A DNA stretch of 43,385 nt, taken from positions 1-43,385 of the forward strand of contig NZ_JAJFOW010000050.1 of assembly GCF_020731285.1 (NCBI RefSeq). Direction: 5' to 3'. The notes beneath the pieces were generated by a model. The model searched no databases, was not told where the DNA came from, and worked only from the letters and a program-made list of their open reading frames with translations. Numbering within the stretch: the stretch's first letter is position 1; every line of letters starts with the position of its first letter. Source of the stretch: Cohnella baijiui. GTDB lineage: Bacteria; Bacillota; Bacilli; Paenibacillales; Paenibacillaceae. Of this stretch, positions 1 through 7,517 are shown piece by piece. The translations under genes and the position numbers were made by a program.

Positions 1-1020
1 GGCGTCGCCCCGTGCGCGCGCCGCCGTCAGCGCGGGCACGAGCGCGGCGGCCGCGCCGCCGGCCGCCATGGCGACGAGCTGGAGCAGGGCGATGCCGCGG
101 TTGTATTCGCCGAAGGCGGTCATCGCGGCGGCTGCCGAATCGCCCGCGTGCTGCAAGAGCCGCGGCAGCGTAAAGGCGTCGATCAAGCCGAACAGCGGCG
201 CCACGACCGAGCCCGCGGCGACGGGCAGCGCGACCGCGGCGATGCGTCGCACGAGCGGCCAGCCCGTCTCGTTCGGCGCCGGGGCGGGCGACGGTTCGGA
301 TCGCCGTTCCTGCGCGTCGGCGTACGTTGGCACTCCACCCGCCGAGACGTCCGCTTTCGGCGAGGCGCTTGTCCCCGCGCGCCGTCTGCGGATTGGCAGC
401 AGCATCGCGACCAGCCCCGCCGCGGCGCCGGCCGCGAGGCCGCCGTGAACGGCGGCGGCGGTCGAAGCCGGCCCGTACGCCTGCCGCAGCGCCCACAGGA
501 GCGCGACGATCATAAAGGCGACGCGCGCGACCTGCTCCAGCAGCTGCGAGACGGCGGGGCGGAGCATCTCCATCCGCCCCTGCGCGTAGCCGCGCATCGC
601 GGCCGTCATCGGCGCGACGAGCAGCGCGATCGACGACGTGCGGATCGCGGCCGCCGCCTCCGGGGAGCCCATCCACCCCGCGAGCGTATCGGCGCAGGCC
701 TGCAGCGCGGCGAAGGCGGCCAGCCCCGTGAGCGACAGCAGCGCCGTCGCGTAACGCCGCACCCGTCGGGCGCCGGCTTCGTCGCCGGCCGCATGGCGTT
801 CGGCGACGAGCAGCGACACGGCGACCGGCACGCCGGCCGCCGCGAGCGTCATCCACATGACCGCAAGGGCGTAGACGGCGCTATAAAGGCCGAAGACGCG
901 ATCGCCGGCCAAATTCTGCAGCGGGATTTTCTGCAGCGTCCCGATCAGCTTGGACGCCAGAGCGGCGCCCCCGAGCAGCGCCGCCCCCTGCCATACGGCT
1001 TTGGGAGCGTTCGATTTCAA
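1..1020 (-). CDS. yabM: SpoVB/YabM-type polysaccharide flippase, 3' end outside window
   Basis: The minus-strand frame is open from about 1020 to the window edge, giving about 340 residues of a strongly hydrophobic protein. The first segment (GAALLGGAALASKLIG) resembles the first helix of MATE/MVF-fold oligosaccharide flippases such as SpoVB and MurJ, and is followed by repeated Ala/Leu/Val helices. An Ala/Pro-rich cytoplasmic linker lies near residues 190-220. Known family members move lipid-linked precursors across the membrane. The place directly after spoVT is that of B. subtilis yabM. No ATG lies between the upstream in-frame stop and the conserved region, so I chose a TTG at 1020. A strong AGGAGGGG sits about 30 nt upstream, which is too far, so the start is uncertain. 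The C-terminus is missing because the window ends. Confidence 0.8.
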   Translation of the reverse strand, partial: MKSNAPKAVWQGAALLGGAALASKLIGTLQKIPLQNLAGDRVFGLYSAVYALAVMWMTLAAAGVPVAVSLLVAERHAAGDEAGARRVRRYATALLSLTGLAAFAALQACADTLAGWMGSPEAAAAIRTSSIALLVAPMTAAMRGYAQGRMEMLRPAVSQLLEQVARVAFMIVALLWALRQAYGPASTAAAVHGGLAAGAAAGLVAMLLPIRRRRAGTSASPKADVSAGGVPTYADAQERRSEPSPAPAPNETGWPLVRRIAAVALPVAAGSVVAPLFGLIDAFTLPRLLQHAGDSAAAAMTAFGEYNRGIALLQLVAMAAGGAAAALVPALTAARARGDA

Positions 1021-1298
1021 TATGCGTATGAACCGCCCCGGTGATGCGCGCCGCGGCCGTTCCCCTCCTCTGCATCAAGTCGCTTGTCGAGACCATTATA
1101 GCACAAGGAGACGGACCGGCAGCGTCTTTGGAGCTGATAGCCGGGCAGCGGCAGCAGGCTTGCAGCGACAACACCTCTCAGACTAGTTCTGGTTATCGTA
1201 CCCCTTGCCTCTCGCCCCCGTAGGGCGATGCCAATCCCGGGCCTCGCTCCGAACTTCTCACTTGCTTGAACGTGGGAGCCCGTGTAACCGATACACTC

Positions 1299-1347
1299 AA
1301 AAAAGCTTCTCGGACCGTGGATCTCCACAGCTCCGGGAAGCTTTTTC
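1299..1347 (-). terminator. Rho-independent terminator after spoVT
   Basis: A 15-bp stem (1300-1314 with 1332-1346, one G-U-type mismatch) is flanked by A and T runs on both sides, with a further GTGG/CCAC stem inside. It can work in either direction and lies 64 nt past the spoVT stop. The rest of 1021-1298 shows no gene; only a small hairpin at 1210-1226 is visible. Confidence 0.85.
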
Positions 1348-1410
1348 GCCGATTCGCGTGCGCTGCCTGCCATCCGGCAATCGCATGCGCGCCGTGCATC
1401 GCAGCGTCTT

Positions 1411-1953
1411 CTATTGCTCCATCTGCTTGGCCAGGAAACCCGCCGCCGTCTCGACCATCTTGCTCTCCATCTCGGCCATCGAGACGCCGTCTTCTTTACT
1501 CAGAAGGACGACCGTCCCGATCGGATCGCCGCCCGCCACGATCGGCGCCGCCACGAACGAGCTAAGCGATTCGTTGCCGTCGCGAATCAGGTCGACCTGG
1601 CCGGCGCTGCTCTCGAGCGTGATTTTGCGGTTTTCCATGCAGTTTTCCAGCACGTTGCCAATCGGCTTGTCCAAGTACTCCTTTTTGGACGCGCCCGCCA
1701 CCGCGATGATCGTATCCCGGTCGGAAATCAGGCAGATATGGCCCGTGCTCTCGGACAGCGATTCGGCGTATTCCTTGGCGAAGTCGCCGAGCTCGCCGAT
1801 GGGGGAGTACTTCTTAAGGATGACTTCTCCGTCCCGGTCCACGAAGATCTCCAGCGGATCCCCTTCGCGGATGCGGAGCGTTCTGCGGATCTCTTTTGGT
1901 ATAACTACCCTGCCGAGGTCATCAATGCGGCGTACAATACCGGTTGCTTTCAT
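1411..1953 (-). CDS. spoVT: Stage V sporulation protein T, AbrB-fold regulator
   Basis: The product has 180 residues. It starts with the AbrB/SpoVT swapped-hairpin DNA-binding domain (KATGIVRRIDDLGRVVIPKE, about residues 2-50). A GAF-like domain follows (about 55-178; DRDTIIAVAG, SFVAAPIVAGG). SpoVT modulates sigma-G-dependent genes in the forespore. An in-frame TTG at 2046 would add 31 residues unlike the family; the ATG at 1953 starts exactly at the conserved motif and gives the usual length. A sigma-G-like promoter lies about 120 nt upstream and a terminator follows. Order mfd...spoVT-yabM matches Bacillus, with metNIQ and a PrsA-like gene inserted before it. Confidence 0.95.
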   Translation of the reverse strand: MKATGIVRRIDDLGRVVIPKEIRRTLRIREGDPLEIFVDRDGEVILKKYSPIGELGDFAKEYAESLSESTGHICLISDRDTIIAVAGASKKEYLDKPIGNVLENCMENRKITLESSAGQVDLIRDGNESLSSFVAAPIVAGGDPIGTVVLLSKEDGVSMAEMESKMVETAAGFLAKQMEQ

Positions 1954-2076
1954 GGTTTCGTGTTGCCCCGCTTTCTTGGATGTTTTGGACCATGGCCTAC
2001 GCCGCTGAAGAGCAGCGAACGACTGTATGACGAACGCTACGAGCACTCGGGAAATGGGTGAACTTGAACTTGGGAG

Positions 2077-2106
2077 TAGTATTCAACCCCTCCCAATTTC
2101 TTATGC
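2077..2106 (-). promoter_or_regulatory. Sigma-G-like promoter of spoVT
   Basis: On the minus strand GCATA (2106-2102), an 18-nt spacer and AATACTA (2083-2077) fit the sigma-G pattern gHATR-N17/18-CATNHTA with one mismatch. spoVT is a known sigma-G gene in B. subtilis. Confidence 0.6.
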
Positions 2107-2519
2107 GCTTGCCCTCCGCTGGAGGGAAGCCCCATCCACGCGCCGCGGGCGCTCTTTGGACGCGTCTGCCGGTCGTTTTGGCAACATGTTCCTCCGTCTA
2201 CTCATTCCTTACCCAAGAATGCGAATATGACCAGAGTCCTATTCGGGAATCGGCAAAAAGCCATGCCCGCCGGATGCAACCATCCGCAAGCACGGCTATT
2301 CTACAGCAAGGGACAGCTCTTCTCCGATACGCCGCCGCTCCCCACTTCTCTCCCTTGTGCCTATGCCGCGAAGCACCGGATGCTCCCGCACTCCTGCATC
2401 TCCAGCTTCGTCCGCGCGTCGAGTGCATCGAACGCTCGCCCATGAGCAACCTTACGCTGCCAGCGCGCGAGAAAATGTCATTATATCTAACACATGACAC
2501 AAACTACGCGAGCAATGCC
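2107..2519. other. Intergenic stretch between the metQ terminator and the spoVT promoter
   Basis: No credible gene is seen; open frames here have unnatural composition and no ribosome site. The only structure is an inverted repeat TGTCAT-N12-ATGACA at 2474-2497. A minus-strand TATAAT hexamer (2483-2478) overlaps its left arm and spacer. No matching -35 element is evident. Confidence 0.5.
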
Positions 2520-2545
2520 AAAAAGCCGTCCCGGACGGACGGCTT
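2520..2545 (-). terminator. Terminator of metNIQ
   Basis: A 9-bp perfect stem (2523-2531 with 2537-2545) has a 5-nt loop and is followed on the minus strand by TTTTT. It lies about 100 nt past the metQ stop. Confidence 0.9.
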
Positions 2546-2644
2546 CATCGCAGGAAGGCTTTGCGGAGCGTGTTGGCGAAAGCCCCTTCGGCGCGCTGCG
2601 CCAAGGAGGAAAATTAGGTCTTTCGGCTTAGTTTTAGGACGGAA

Positions 2645-3541
2645 TTAGAAGGCAGGAACGACGGCCACACCGTATTTGTCCTCGATGAATTTCTTCACTT
2701 CCGGCGTCGTCAGCGCCGCGTCGAGCTTCTTGATCTCTTCGCGGTTCTCGTCCCCCTTGCGGACGACGATGACGTTGGCGTATGGCGAGTTGGCGTCTTC
2801 ACGGAAGAGCGCGCTCTTCGGGTCGATTTTGGCTTCGAGCACGAGGTTGGTGTTGATGATCGCGCCGTCGAGATCGGGCAGCGAACGGGGCAGCGTAGCC
2901 GAATCGGCTTCGACGAACTTCAGCTTCTTCGGATTGTCCACGATGTCCTTCGGCGTCGCTTCATAGGTTGTCAAACCTTCCTTCAGCTTGATCAGCCCTT
3001 GCTGCTGCAGCAGCACGAGCGCGCGGTATTCGTTCGACGGGTTGTTCGGAATGCCGATCTTGGCGCCTTCCTTGATCTCGTCCTTCGACTTCAGCTTGTC
3101 GGAGTAGAATCCGATTGGCTCTACGTGGACTTTGGTCGTCACGGCGAAGTCGTAGCCCTTCTCCTTCGCGACGGAGTCGAGGTACGGCACGTGCTGGAAG
3201 TAATTCGCGTCGATCTGGCCGTCCTTGAGCGCGGGGTTGAGCTGTCCCTCGTCGTCGAAGACGACGATGTCGAGGTTGACGCCCTGCTCCTTCAGCGCGG
3301 GCTTGACGAAGTTCAGGATTTCCGCGTGCGGCACAGCCGCCGCGCCGATCTTCAAGGTCGTCTCCTTGGCCGGCTCCGGCGAAGGTTCGGCGGAAGCCGA
3401 CGGACTGGCCGACGCGCTGGCCGAAGGCGACGGCGAGGCGGACGACCCGTTATTGTTGTTTTTGGACCCGCAGCCGGACAGCAGCGTCCCCGCCACCAGC
3501 AAAATGGCCGTTACCGCGAACAAACTTTTCTTTCTAGACAT
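2645..3541 (-). CDS. metQ: Methionine ABC transporter substrate-binding lipoprotein
   Basis: The product has 298 residues. A basic N-terminus and hydrophobic segment end in lipobox LSGC with Cys24 as the lipidation site. A Ser/Ala/Pro-rich linker follows (about 30-60), then a NlpA/MetQ domain (IGAAAVPHAEIL, NYFQHVPYLD, GIPNNPSNEYRAL, PDLDGAIINTN). It should be anchored outside the membrane and deliver methionine to MetNI. The open frame extends upstream over metI, but the start at 3541 gives the signal peptide and follows a GGAG-rich site. It is the last gene of metN-metI-metQ, 77 nt after metI, with a terminator behind it. Related NlpA proteins bind D-methionine or Met derivatives, so exact specificity is inferred. 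Confidence 0.93.
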   Translation of the reverse strand: MSRKKSLFAVTAILLVAGTLLSGCGSKNNNNGSSASPSPSASASASPSASAEPSPEPAKETTLKIGAAAVPHAEILNFVKPALKEQGVNLDIVVFDDEGQLNPALKDGQIDANYFQHVPYLDSVAKEKGYDFAVTTKVHVEPIGFYSDKLKSKDEIKEGAKIGIPNNPSNEYRALVLLQQQGLIKLKEGLTTYEATPKDIVDNPKKLKFVEADSATLPRSLPDLDGAIINTNLVLEAKIDPKSALFREDANSPYANVIVVRKGDENREEIKKLDAALTTPEVKKFIEDKYGVAVVPAF

Positions 3542-3618
3542 GTTTCTCCACTCCCTACTTTTCATTAAGAATCTATGGGTTGAAGCCGTAAAACCGTCGG
3601 AATGCGCTGATACGCCGC

Positions 3619-4287
3619 CTACTCGGCTTTCGTCCGCCGCCGCAGGATCGCCCTCGCGACGCCGTCGCCGGACCATTGGATCGCCTGCACGAGCGCGATG
3701 ATGACGAGCACCGTCGCGAGCATGATGTCTTCGCGAAACCGCTGGTAGCCGAACCGGATCGCCAGGCTCCCCAGCCCGCCGGCCCCAATGGCGCCGGCGA
3801 CGGCCGTGAATTCCGTGATGGCGATGATCGCGATCGTGATGCTCCGCACGAGAGCCGGAAGCGCTTCGGGGATGAGCACCCGGAAGATGATCGTCATCGG
3901 CGTCGCTCCGACCGCTTTGGCCGCCTCGATTTTTCCTTCGGCAACTTCCTTGAGCGTATTTTCGATGATGCGCCCGAGGAAGGGCGCGGCTCCGATGGAC
4001 AGCGATACGATCGCGGCCGTCGGACCGAGCGTCGTGCCGACGACGAACCGCGCCAGAGGCAGCAGCAGTACGATCAGGATGATGAACGGCAGCGAGCGGA
4101 CGCTGTTGATGAGCAGGCTGATCAGCTTGTTCAGCTTCGGTGCCGGGAGCACTCCGCCCTTTTCCGTGACGACGAGCGCCACGCCGAGTGCAAGTCCGAG
4201 AGCGAGCGCAAAGATCGAGGACCAGAAGACCATGTACAACGTCTGCTGCAGCCCTTCCCACAGCAAATCGATCAGATCGTCTCTCAT
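3619..4287 (-). CDS. metI: Methionine ABC transporter permease
   Basis: This 222-residue membrane protein begins MRDDLIDLLWEGLQQTLYMV, as MetI proteins do, and has about five transmembrane segments. The EAA-type coupling loop is seen in the stretch ENTLKEVAEGKIEAAKAVG, followed by MTIIFRVLIPEALPALV. It forms the membrane channel of the MetNIQ importer. Its ATG overlaps the metN stop by 4 nt (ATGA), which indicates translational coupling. The length is normal for the family. Confidence 0.95.
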   Translation of the reverse strand: MRDDLIDLLWEGLQQTLYMVFWSSIFALALGLALGVALVVTEKGGVLPAPKLNKLISLLINSVRSLPFIILIVLLLPLARFVVGTTLGPTAAIVSLSIGAAPFLGRIIENTLKEVAEGKIEAAKAVGATPMTIIFRVLIPEALPALVRSITIAIIAITEFTAVAGAIGAGGLGSLAIRFGYQRFREDIMLATVLVIIALVQAIQWSGDGVARAILRRRTKAE

Positions 4288-5069
4288 ATGCCCGCCCCCG
4301 CCCCTTCCAGCCGGTAGCTCCGATTGCGGTAGCGGTCCACGATGCCGACGAACCGCCGGGCCGTGTCGCTTTGCGGATTCAGGAAAAATTGGTCCACCGA
4401 ACCCGTCTCGACGATCGTGCCGCCTTCGATCACCGCCATGTTGCGGCAGATGTGCGAGAGGACGTCGAGCTCGTGCGTGATCAGCACGATCGTGAGCTTG
4501 AGCTTGCGGTTGATGTCCTGCAGCAATTCCAGGATCGAATAGGTCGTTTGGGGATCGAGCGCCGAGGTCGCTTCATCGCTCAGCAGCACGTCCGGCTCGT
4601 TGGCGAGCGCCCGGGCGATGCCTACGCGCTGCTTTTGCCCGCCGCTCAGCTGCGACGGGTAGGCGCCCGCCTTGTCGCCGAGCTGCACAAGCTCCAGAAT
4701 CTCGGCCACCCGATCGCGGATATACGGCTTCGGATGCCCCGCCACCTGCAGGGGAAAGGCGACGTTGTGCCAGACGGTCTTGGCGTCCAGCAGATTGAAC
4801 TGTTGAAAGATCATGCCGATCTTGCGCCGGGCGAGCCGCAGCTCCTTCTCGTTCAGGTCCGTGATGACGTGGTCGCCGATCCGGATGCTGCCCGAGTCCG
4901 GCTCTTCCAGGCGGTTCAGACAGCGGATGAGCGTTGACTTGCCCGCGCCGCTGAACCCGATAATCCCGAATATATCCCCTTTCTCGATCGTGAGGTTCAC
5001 GTCGGAAAGGGCCGTTACGGTAGAAGATGTCGTAGCATAGCTCTTGCACAAATCCCGAATGACGATCAT
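4284..5069 (-). CDS. metN: Methionine ABC transporter ATPase, short form
   Basis: The product has 261 residues. Walker A is GFSGAGKST (38-46), the signature LSGGQKQR (141-148), Walker B VLLSDE (161-166) and the switch His is about residue 199. These, with the metI and metQ neighbours, identify the ATPase of a methionine importer. Many MetN proteins (about 340 residues) carry a C-terminal NIL/ACT-like domain that binds methionine and inhibits transport; this protein stops soon after the ATPase core and lacks it. The operon starts here, behind a sigma-A promoter and a leader terminator. Confidence 0.93.
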   Translation of the reverse strand: MIVIRDLCKSYATTSSTVTALSDVNLTIEKGDIFGIIGFSGAGKSTLIRCLNRLEEPDSGSIRIGDHVITDLNEKELRLARRKIGMIFQQFNLLDAKTVWHNVAFPLQVAGHPKPYIRDRVAEILELVQLGDKAGAYPSQLSGGQKQRVGIARALANEPDVLLSDEATSALDPQTTYSILELLQDINRKLKLTIVLITHELDVLSHICRNMAVIEGGTIVETGSVDQFFLNPQSDTARRFVGIVDRYRNRSYRLEGAGAGI

Positions 5070-5108
5070 GGACGCCGCACGCTCGCTTTCCCCCCGTGGG
5101 GTAAAATG

Positions 5109-5157
5109 AAAAAAAAGACCAAGCTTCGCGCAGCCGTCGCTGTGCGGAACTTAGTCT
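5109..5157 (-). terminator. Leader terminator/attenuator upstream of metN
   Basis: A 19-position stem with 17 pairs (5116-5134 with 5139-5157) is followed on the minus strand by eight Ts (5116-5109). It lies between the promoter at 5218-5246 and the metN start at 5069, so transcription of metNIQ must pass it. An upstream segment near 5190 (TTTAGT on the minus strand) can pair with the 5' arm (ACTAAG), a possible antiterminator. No SAM-I core or T-box sequence is recognised. Confidence 0.7.
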
Positions 5158-5217
5158 CCAGTGATCTGGTCAACTAGTCTTATTCTAATAACCAACTAAA
5201 TCAATCGGTTTTTATTT

Positions 5218-5246
5218 AATTTAGACGAAGAATGGGCGCCTGTCAA
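5218..5246 (-). promoter_or_regulatory. Sigma-A promoter of metNIQ
   Basis: On the minus strand TTGACA (5246-5241), 17 nt, TAAATT (5223-5218). The predicted start near 5211 gives a leader of about 140 nt containing the terminator hairpin. Confidence 0.75.
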
Positions 5247-5324
5247 GATGAATTTTTGTTGGAGAGGGCGACGTGCGGAGGGGATGGAGAAGGAGAAGAC
5301 GGTTGCGCGTGAGTGAGGGCTTTT

Positions 5325-5466
5325 TAACTGGTGGGACCAGGAAGGAGTCCTGCTGAAGCTTAGGCGCGTGTTTCTCGGCCAAGAGGGAGCCCTATACTCC
5401 TTCTTGGGGTTACAGTGTTCGTTTCGCAGCCAAGTGGGAGTCCTGGACTCCTTCTTTGTCTAGCCG
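5325..5466. repeat. Short repeat block, 51-nt period, different sequence from the main array
   Basis: Two clear copies (GCCAAG at 5378 and at 5429, exactly 51 nt apart) share the frame AAG-GGGAG-CCT--ACTCCTTCTT. A more decayed third copy lies about 51 nt before (5330-5352). The best copy contains the dyad GGAGTCC-T-GGACTCC. The period matches the array that follows. Nothing else is seen in 5247-5324. Confidence 0.6.
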
Positions 5467-5479
5467 GTTCTCTCCTAGG

Positions 5480-6345
5480 AATGTGCGTACTTTAACTACC
5501 TACATTGGTGCCGAACCGCCACTTCCCTCAAATGTGCGTACTTTAACTTCCTACATCCGACGCTGGACCACCACTTCCCACGAATGTATGTACTCTAACT
5601 ACCTACATCGGCGCTGGACCACCACTTCCCTCAAATGTGCTTACTTTAACTTCCTACATCCGACGCTGGACCACCATTTTCCACGAATGTGCGCAGTTTA
5701 ACTACCCACATCGACGCTGGATCGCCACTTCCCACGAATGTGCGTAGTTTAACTACCCACATCGGCGCAGAATCGCCACTTCCCCCAAATGTGCGTACTT
5801 TAACAACCCACATCGGCGCAGAATCGCCACTTCCCCCAAATGTGCGTACTTTAGCTACCTATATCGACGCCGAACCGCCACTTCCCTCAAATGTGCGTAC
5901 TTTAACTTCCTAGATCCGACGCTGGACCACCACTTCCCACGAATGTACGTACTCTAACTACCTACATCGGCGCTGGGCCACCACTTTCCACGAATGTGCG
6001 CAGTTTAACTACCCACATCGACGCTGGATCGTCACTTCCCACGAATGTGCGTAGTTTAACTACCCACATCGGCGCAGAATCGCCACTTCCCCCAAATGTG
6101 CGTACTTTAACTACCCACATCGACGCTGGATCGCCACTTCCCACGAATGTGCGTAGTTTAACTACCCACATCGGCGCAGAATCGCTACTTCCCCCAAACG
6201 TGCTACTTTAACTACCTACATCAACTCAGAACCAACGCTTCCCACAAATGTGCGCTCTTTCTCTACCCCTGACGTCAAACCACCGCTTCCCCCAAATGTG
6301 CGCACTTTCACTACCTACATCGACGCAAAACCGCACTTTTCCCCT
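5480..6345. repeat. Tandem array of seventeen 51-52 bp dyad-containing units
   Basis: Units begin (AATGT) at 5480, 5531, 5583, 5634, 5686, 5737, 5788, 5839, 5890, 5942, 5993, 6044, 6095, 6146, 6197, 6247 and 6295. Spacing is 51 or 52 bp, falling to 50 and 48 bp in the decayed last units. Each unit has a symmetric half, ATGTG-N-GTAGTTTAACTAC-N-CACAT in the best copies, and a linker ending in CCACTTCCC. Outer arms covary: ATGTG goes with CACAT in units 5-7 and 11-14, ATGTA with TACAT in units 3 and 10. Units 2, 3, 5 and 6 recur as 9-12, showing segmental duplication. No unique spacers, cas genes or continuous reading frame are present. The array sits between the prsA-like terminator and the metN promoter, so it is probably not part of either transcript. 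Confidence 0.9.
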
Positions 6346-6416
6346 AACCACCTACACCTCCCCACAACCGACACTTCCCACCGGCCCCCTCCGAGGAACC
6401 GGTCGCCAAACGCACG

Positions 6417-6440
6417 AAAGCCCTCCCGAAGGAGGGCTTT
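6417..6440 (-). terminator. Terminator after the mfd/prsA-like unit
   Basis: A perfect 10-bp stem AAAGCCCTCC / GGAGGGCTTT with a CGAA loop lies 33 nt past the stop of the foldase gene. It can act in both directions. Confidence 0.9.
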
Positions 6441-6473
6441 CTGCCAAATGCCGCGGCGAGCGGCGGCGTCCGC

Positions 6474-7517
6474 TTACTTGCTTGCCGATTCGCTCGGCGA
6501 TGCCGAGGGGCTCGACGAGGCCGACGCGCTCGCGGAAGGCGATTCCGAACCGGAAGCCGAAGGCGACGGGGATGGGATCGGCGGGAGATTTTTGATCTCC
6601 TTGATCAACTTCGGCAGCTCGTCCGACATGAACTTATCGATGCTCTCGGAGCTGAGCGTCTGCCGAATCTCTTCCTTGGCCTTGTCGTCAAACGCTTGGC
6701 CGCGGGATTCGACCTTCATCACGTGATAGCCGTACTCCGTCTCGACAGGATCGCTGATCTTGCCGATCGGCAGCGTCTTGGCGGCGTTTTTGAACGCTTC
6801 GACAAACTGGTCCGGATCGGAGTTCGCATAGAGACCGCCGTCCGCCACGGAGGCGGTATCGTCGGAATATTCCTTGGCGAGCTCGGTCCAGTCTCCGCCG
6901 GCTTCGAGCTTGGCTTTGACTTCGTTGGCCAGCTTCAGCGCTTCTTCCTTGGTGCGCGTCTTCTGGTTTTTGTCGGTCAGGCCGATCAGGATATGGCGAA
7001 GCGACACGCGCTTTTCGAACTTGTCTTTGTTCTTGTCGTAATACGCCTTGACGTCGTCGTCCGTTACCTTGAGCTCCGAGTCCTTCAACATGATGAGCTG
7101 CTCGTTGATGAACAGCTTCATCTGGTCTTGGGTAAGGCCGCCGTCCTTCATGGCCTTCTTGGTGTCGGCGTCGGCGTCCAGCGATTTCTTGATCTCCGCG
7201 AACTGCTTGTCCGCGTCCTGCTGGCCTTCCTTCTTGGCCTCGTCGCTCGCGCGCTGGCTCAGGATGCGGATCGCGATGAATTGCTTCAGGATGCTCTCCT
7301 GAACGGTAGGCTCGTCTACGATGCTCGCGTACATCGGGTTGACGATTTTCATAAACGTTTTGTAAGACGTGAATTCCTTGTTCGTAATTTGACCGCCTTC
7401 GTATTCCGCTACGACCTTATCCTTCTTGCCGCAGCCGGCGACGAGCGCGGCCAGCAGAACGACGGCCAGCAGGCTCAGGCCGAGCCGGCGGTACGATCTG
7501 CGTTTAGGGTGCGACAT
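6474..7517 (-). CDS. PrsA-like peptidyl-prolyl isomerase lipoprotein
   Basis: The product has 347 residues. A basic start and hydrophobic segment end in lipobox LVAGC (Cys29). A SurA/PrsA-like helical region follows, then a parvulin (PpiC) rotamase domain at about 168-275 (VSLRHILIGL, DWTELAKEYSDD, GGLYANSDPDQFVEAF, PVETEYGYHVMKV). The last 36 residues are a Pro/Ser/Ala-rich tail. Such proteins fold secreted proteins outside the membrane. It starts 14 nt inside the end of mfd and is probably translated from the same mRNA. The same mfd-foldase-spoVT neighbourhood is, to my knowledge, common in Paenibacillus. Which client proteins it serves cannot be seen. Confidence 0.88.
   Translation of the reverse strand: MSHPKRRSYRRLGLSLLAVVLLAALVAGCGKKDKVVAEYEGGQITNKEFTSYKTFMKIVNPMYASIVDEPTVQESILKQFIAIRILSQRASDEAKKEGQQDADKQFAEIKKSLDADADTKKAMKDGGLTQDQMKLFINEQLIMLKDSELKVTDDDVKAYYDKNKDKFEKRVSLRHILIGLTDKNQKTRTKEEALKLANEVKAKLEAGGDWTELAKEYSDDTASVADGGLYANSDPDQFVEAFKNAAKTLPIGKISDPVETEYGYHVMKVESRGQAFDDKAKEEIRQTLSSESIDKFMSDELPKLIKEIKNLPPIPSPSPSASGSESPSASASASSSPSASPSESASK

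Noticed and set aside
148..1044. A 298-residue plus-strand protein
   Set aside because: Its Arg/Gly-rich composition is that of an antisense frame; the minus strand encodes a convincing flippase.
1191..1290. A tRNA or structured RNA between spoVT and the flippase gene
   Set aside because: Only one small hairpin is present; no cloverleaf, anticodon arm or CCA end could be formed.
2198..2500. A 100-residue minus-strand protein
   Set aside because: No ribosome site, unnatural composition (Arg, Ser, Cys rich), no family likeness.
5109..5220. SAM-I riboswitch or T-box in the metNIQ leader
   Set aside because: The SAM-I core (including its kink-turn and GATGAAGCC-type blocks) and the T-box AGGGTGGAACCGCG block are both absent.
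5456..6211. Protein with 17-residue repeats (both strands show short open frames)
   Set aside because: A 51-bp period keeps a frame open by itself; the 52-bp units break every frame, no ribosome site exists, and no frame spans the array.
5480..6345. CRISPR array
   Set aside because: The units are contiguous and the whole 51-52 bp unit is repeated; there are no unique spacers and no cas genes nearby.
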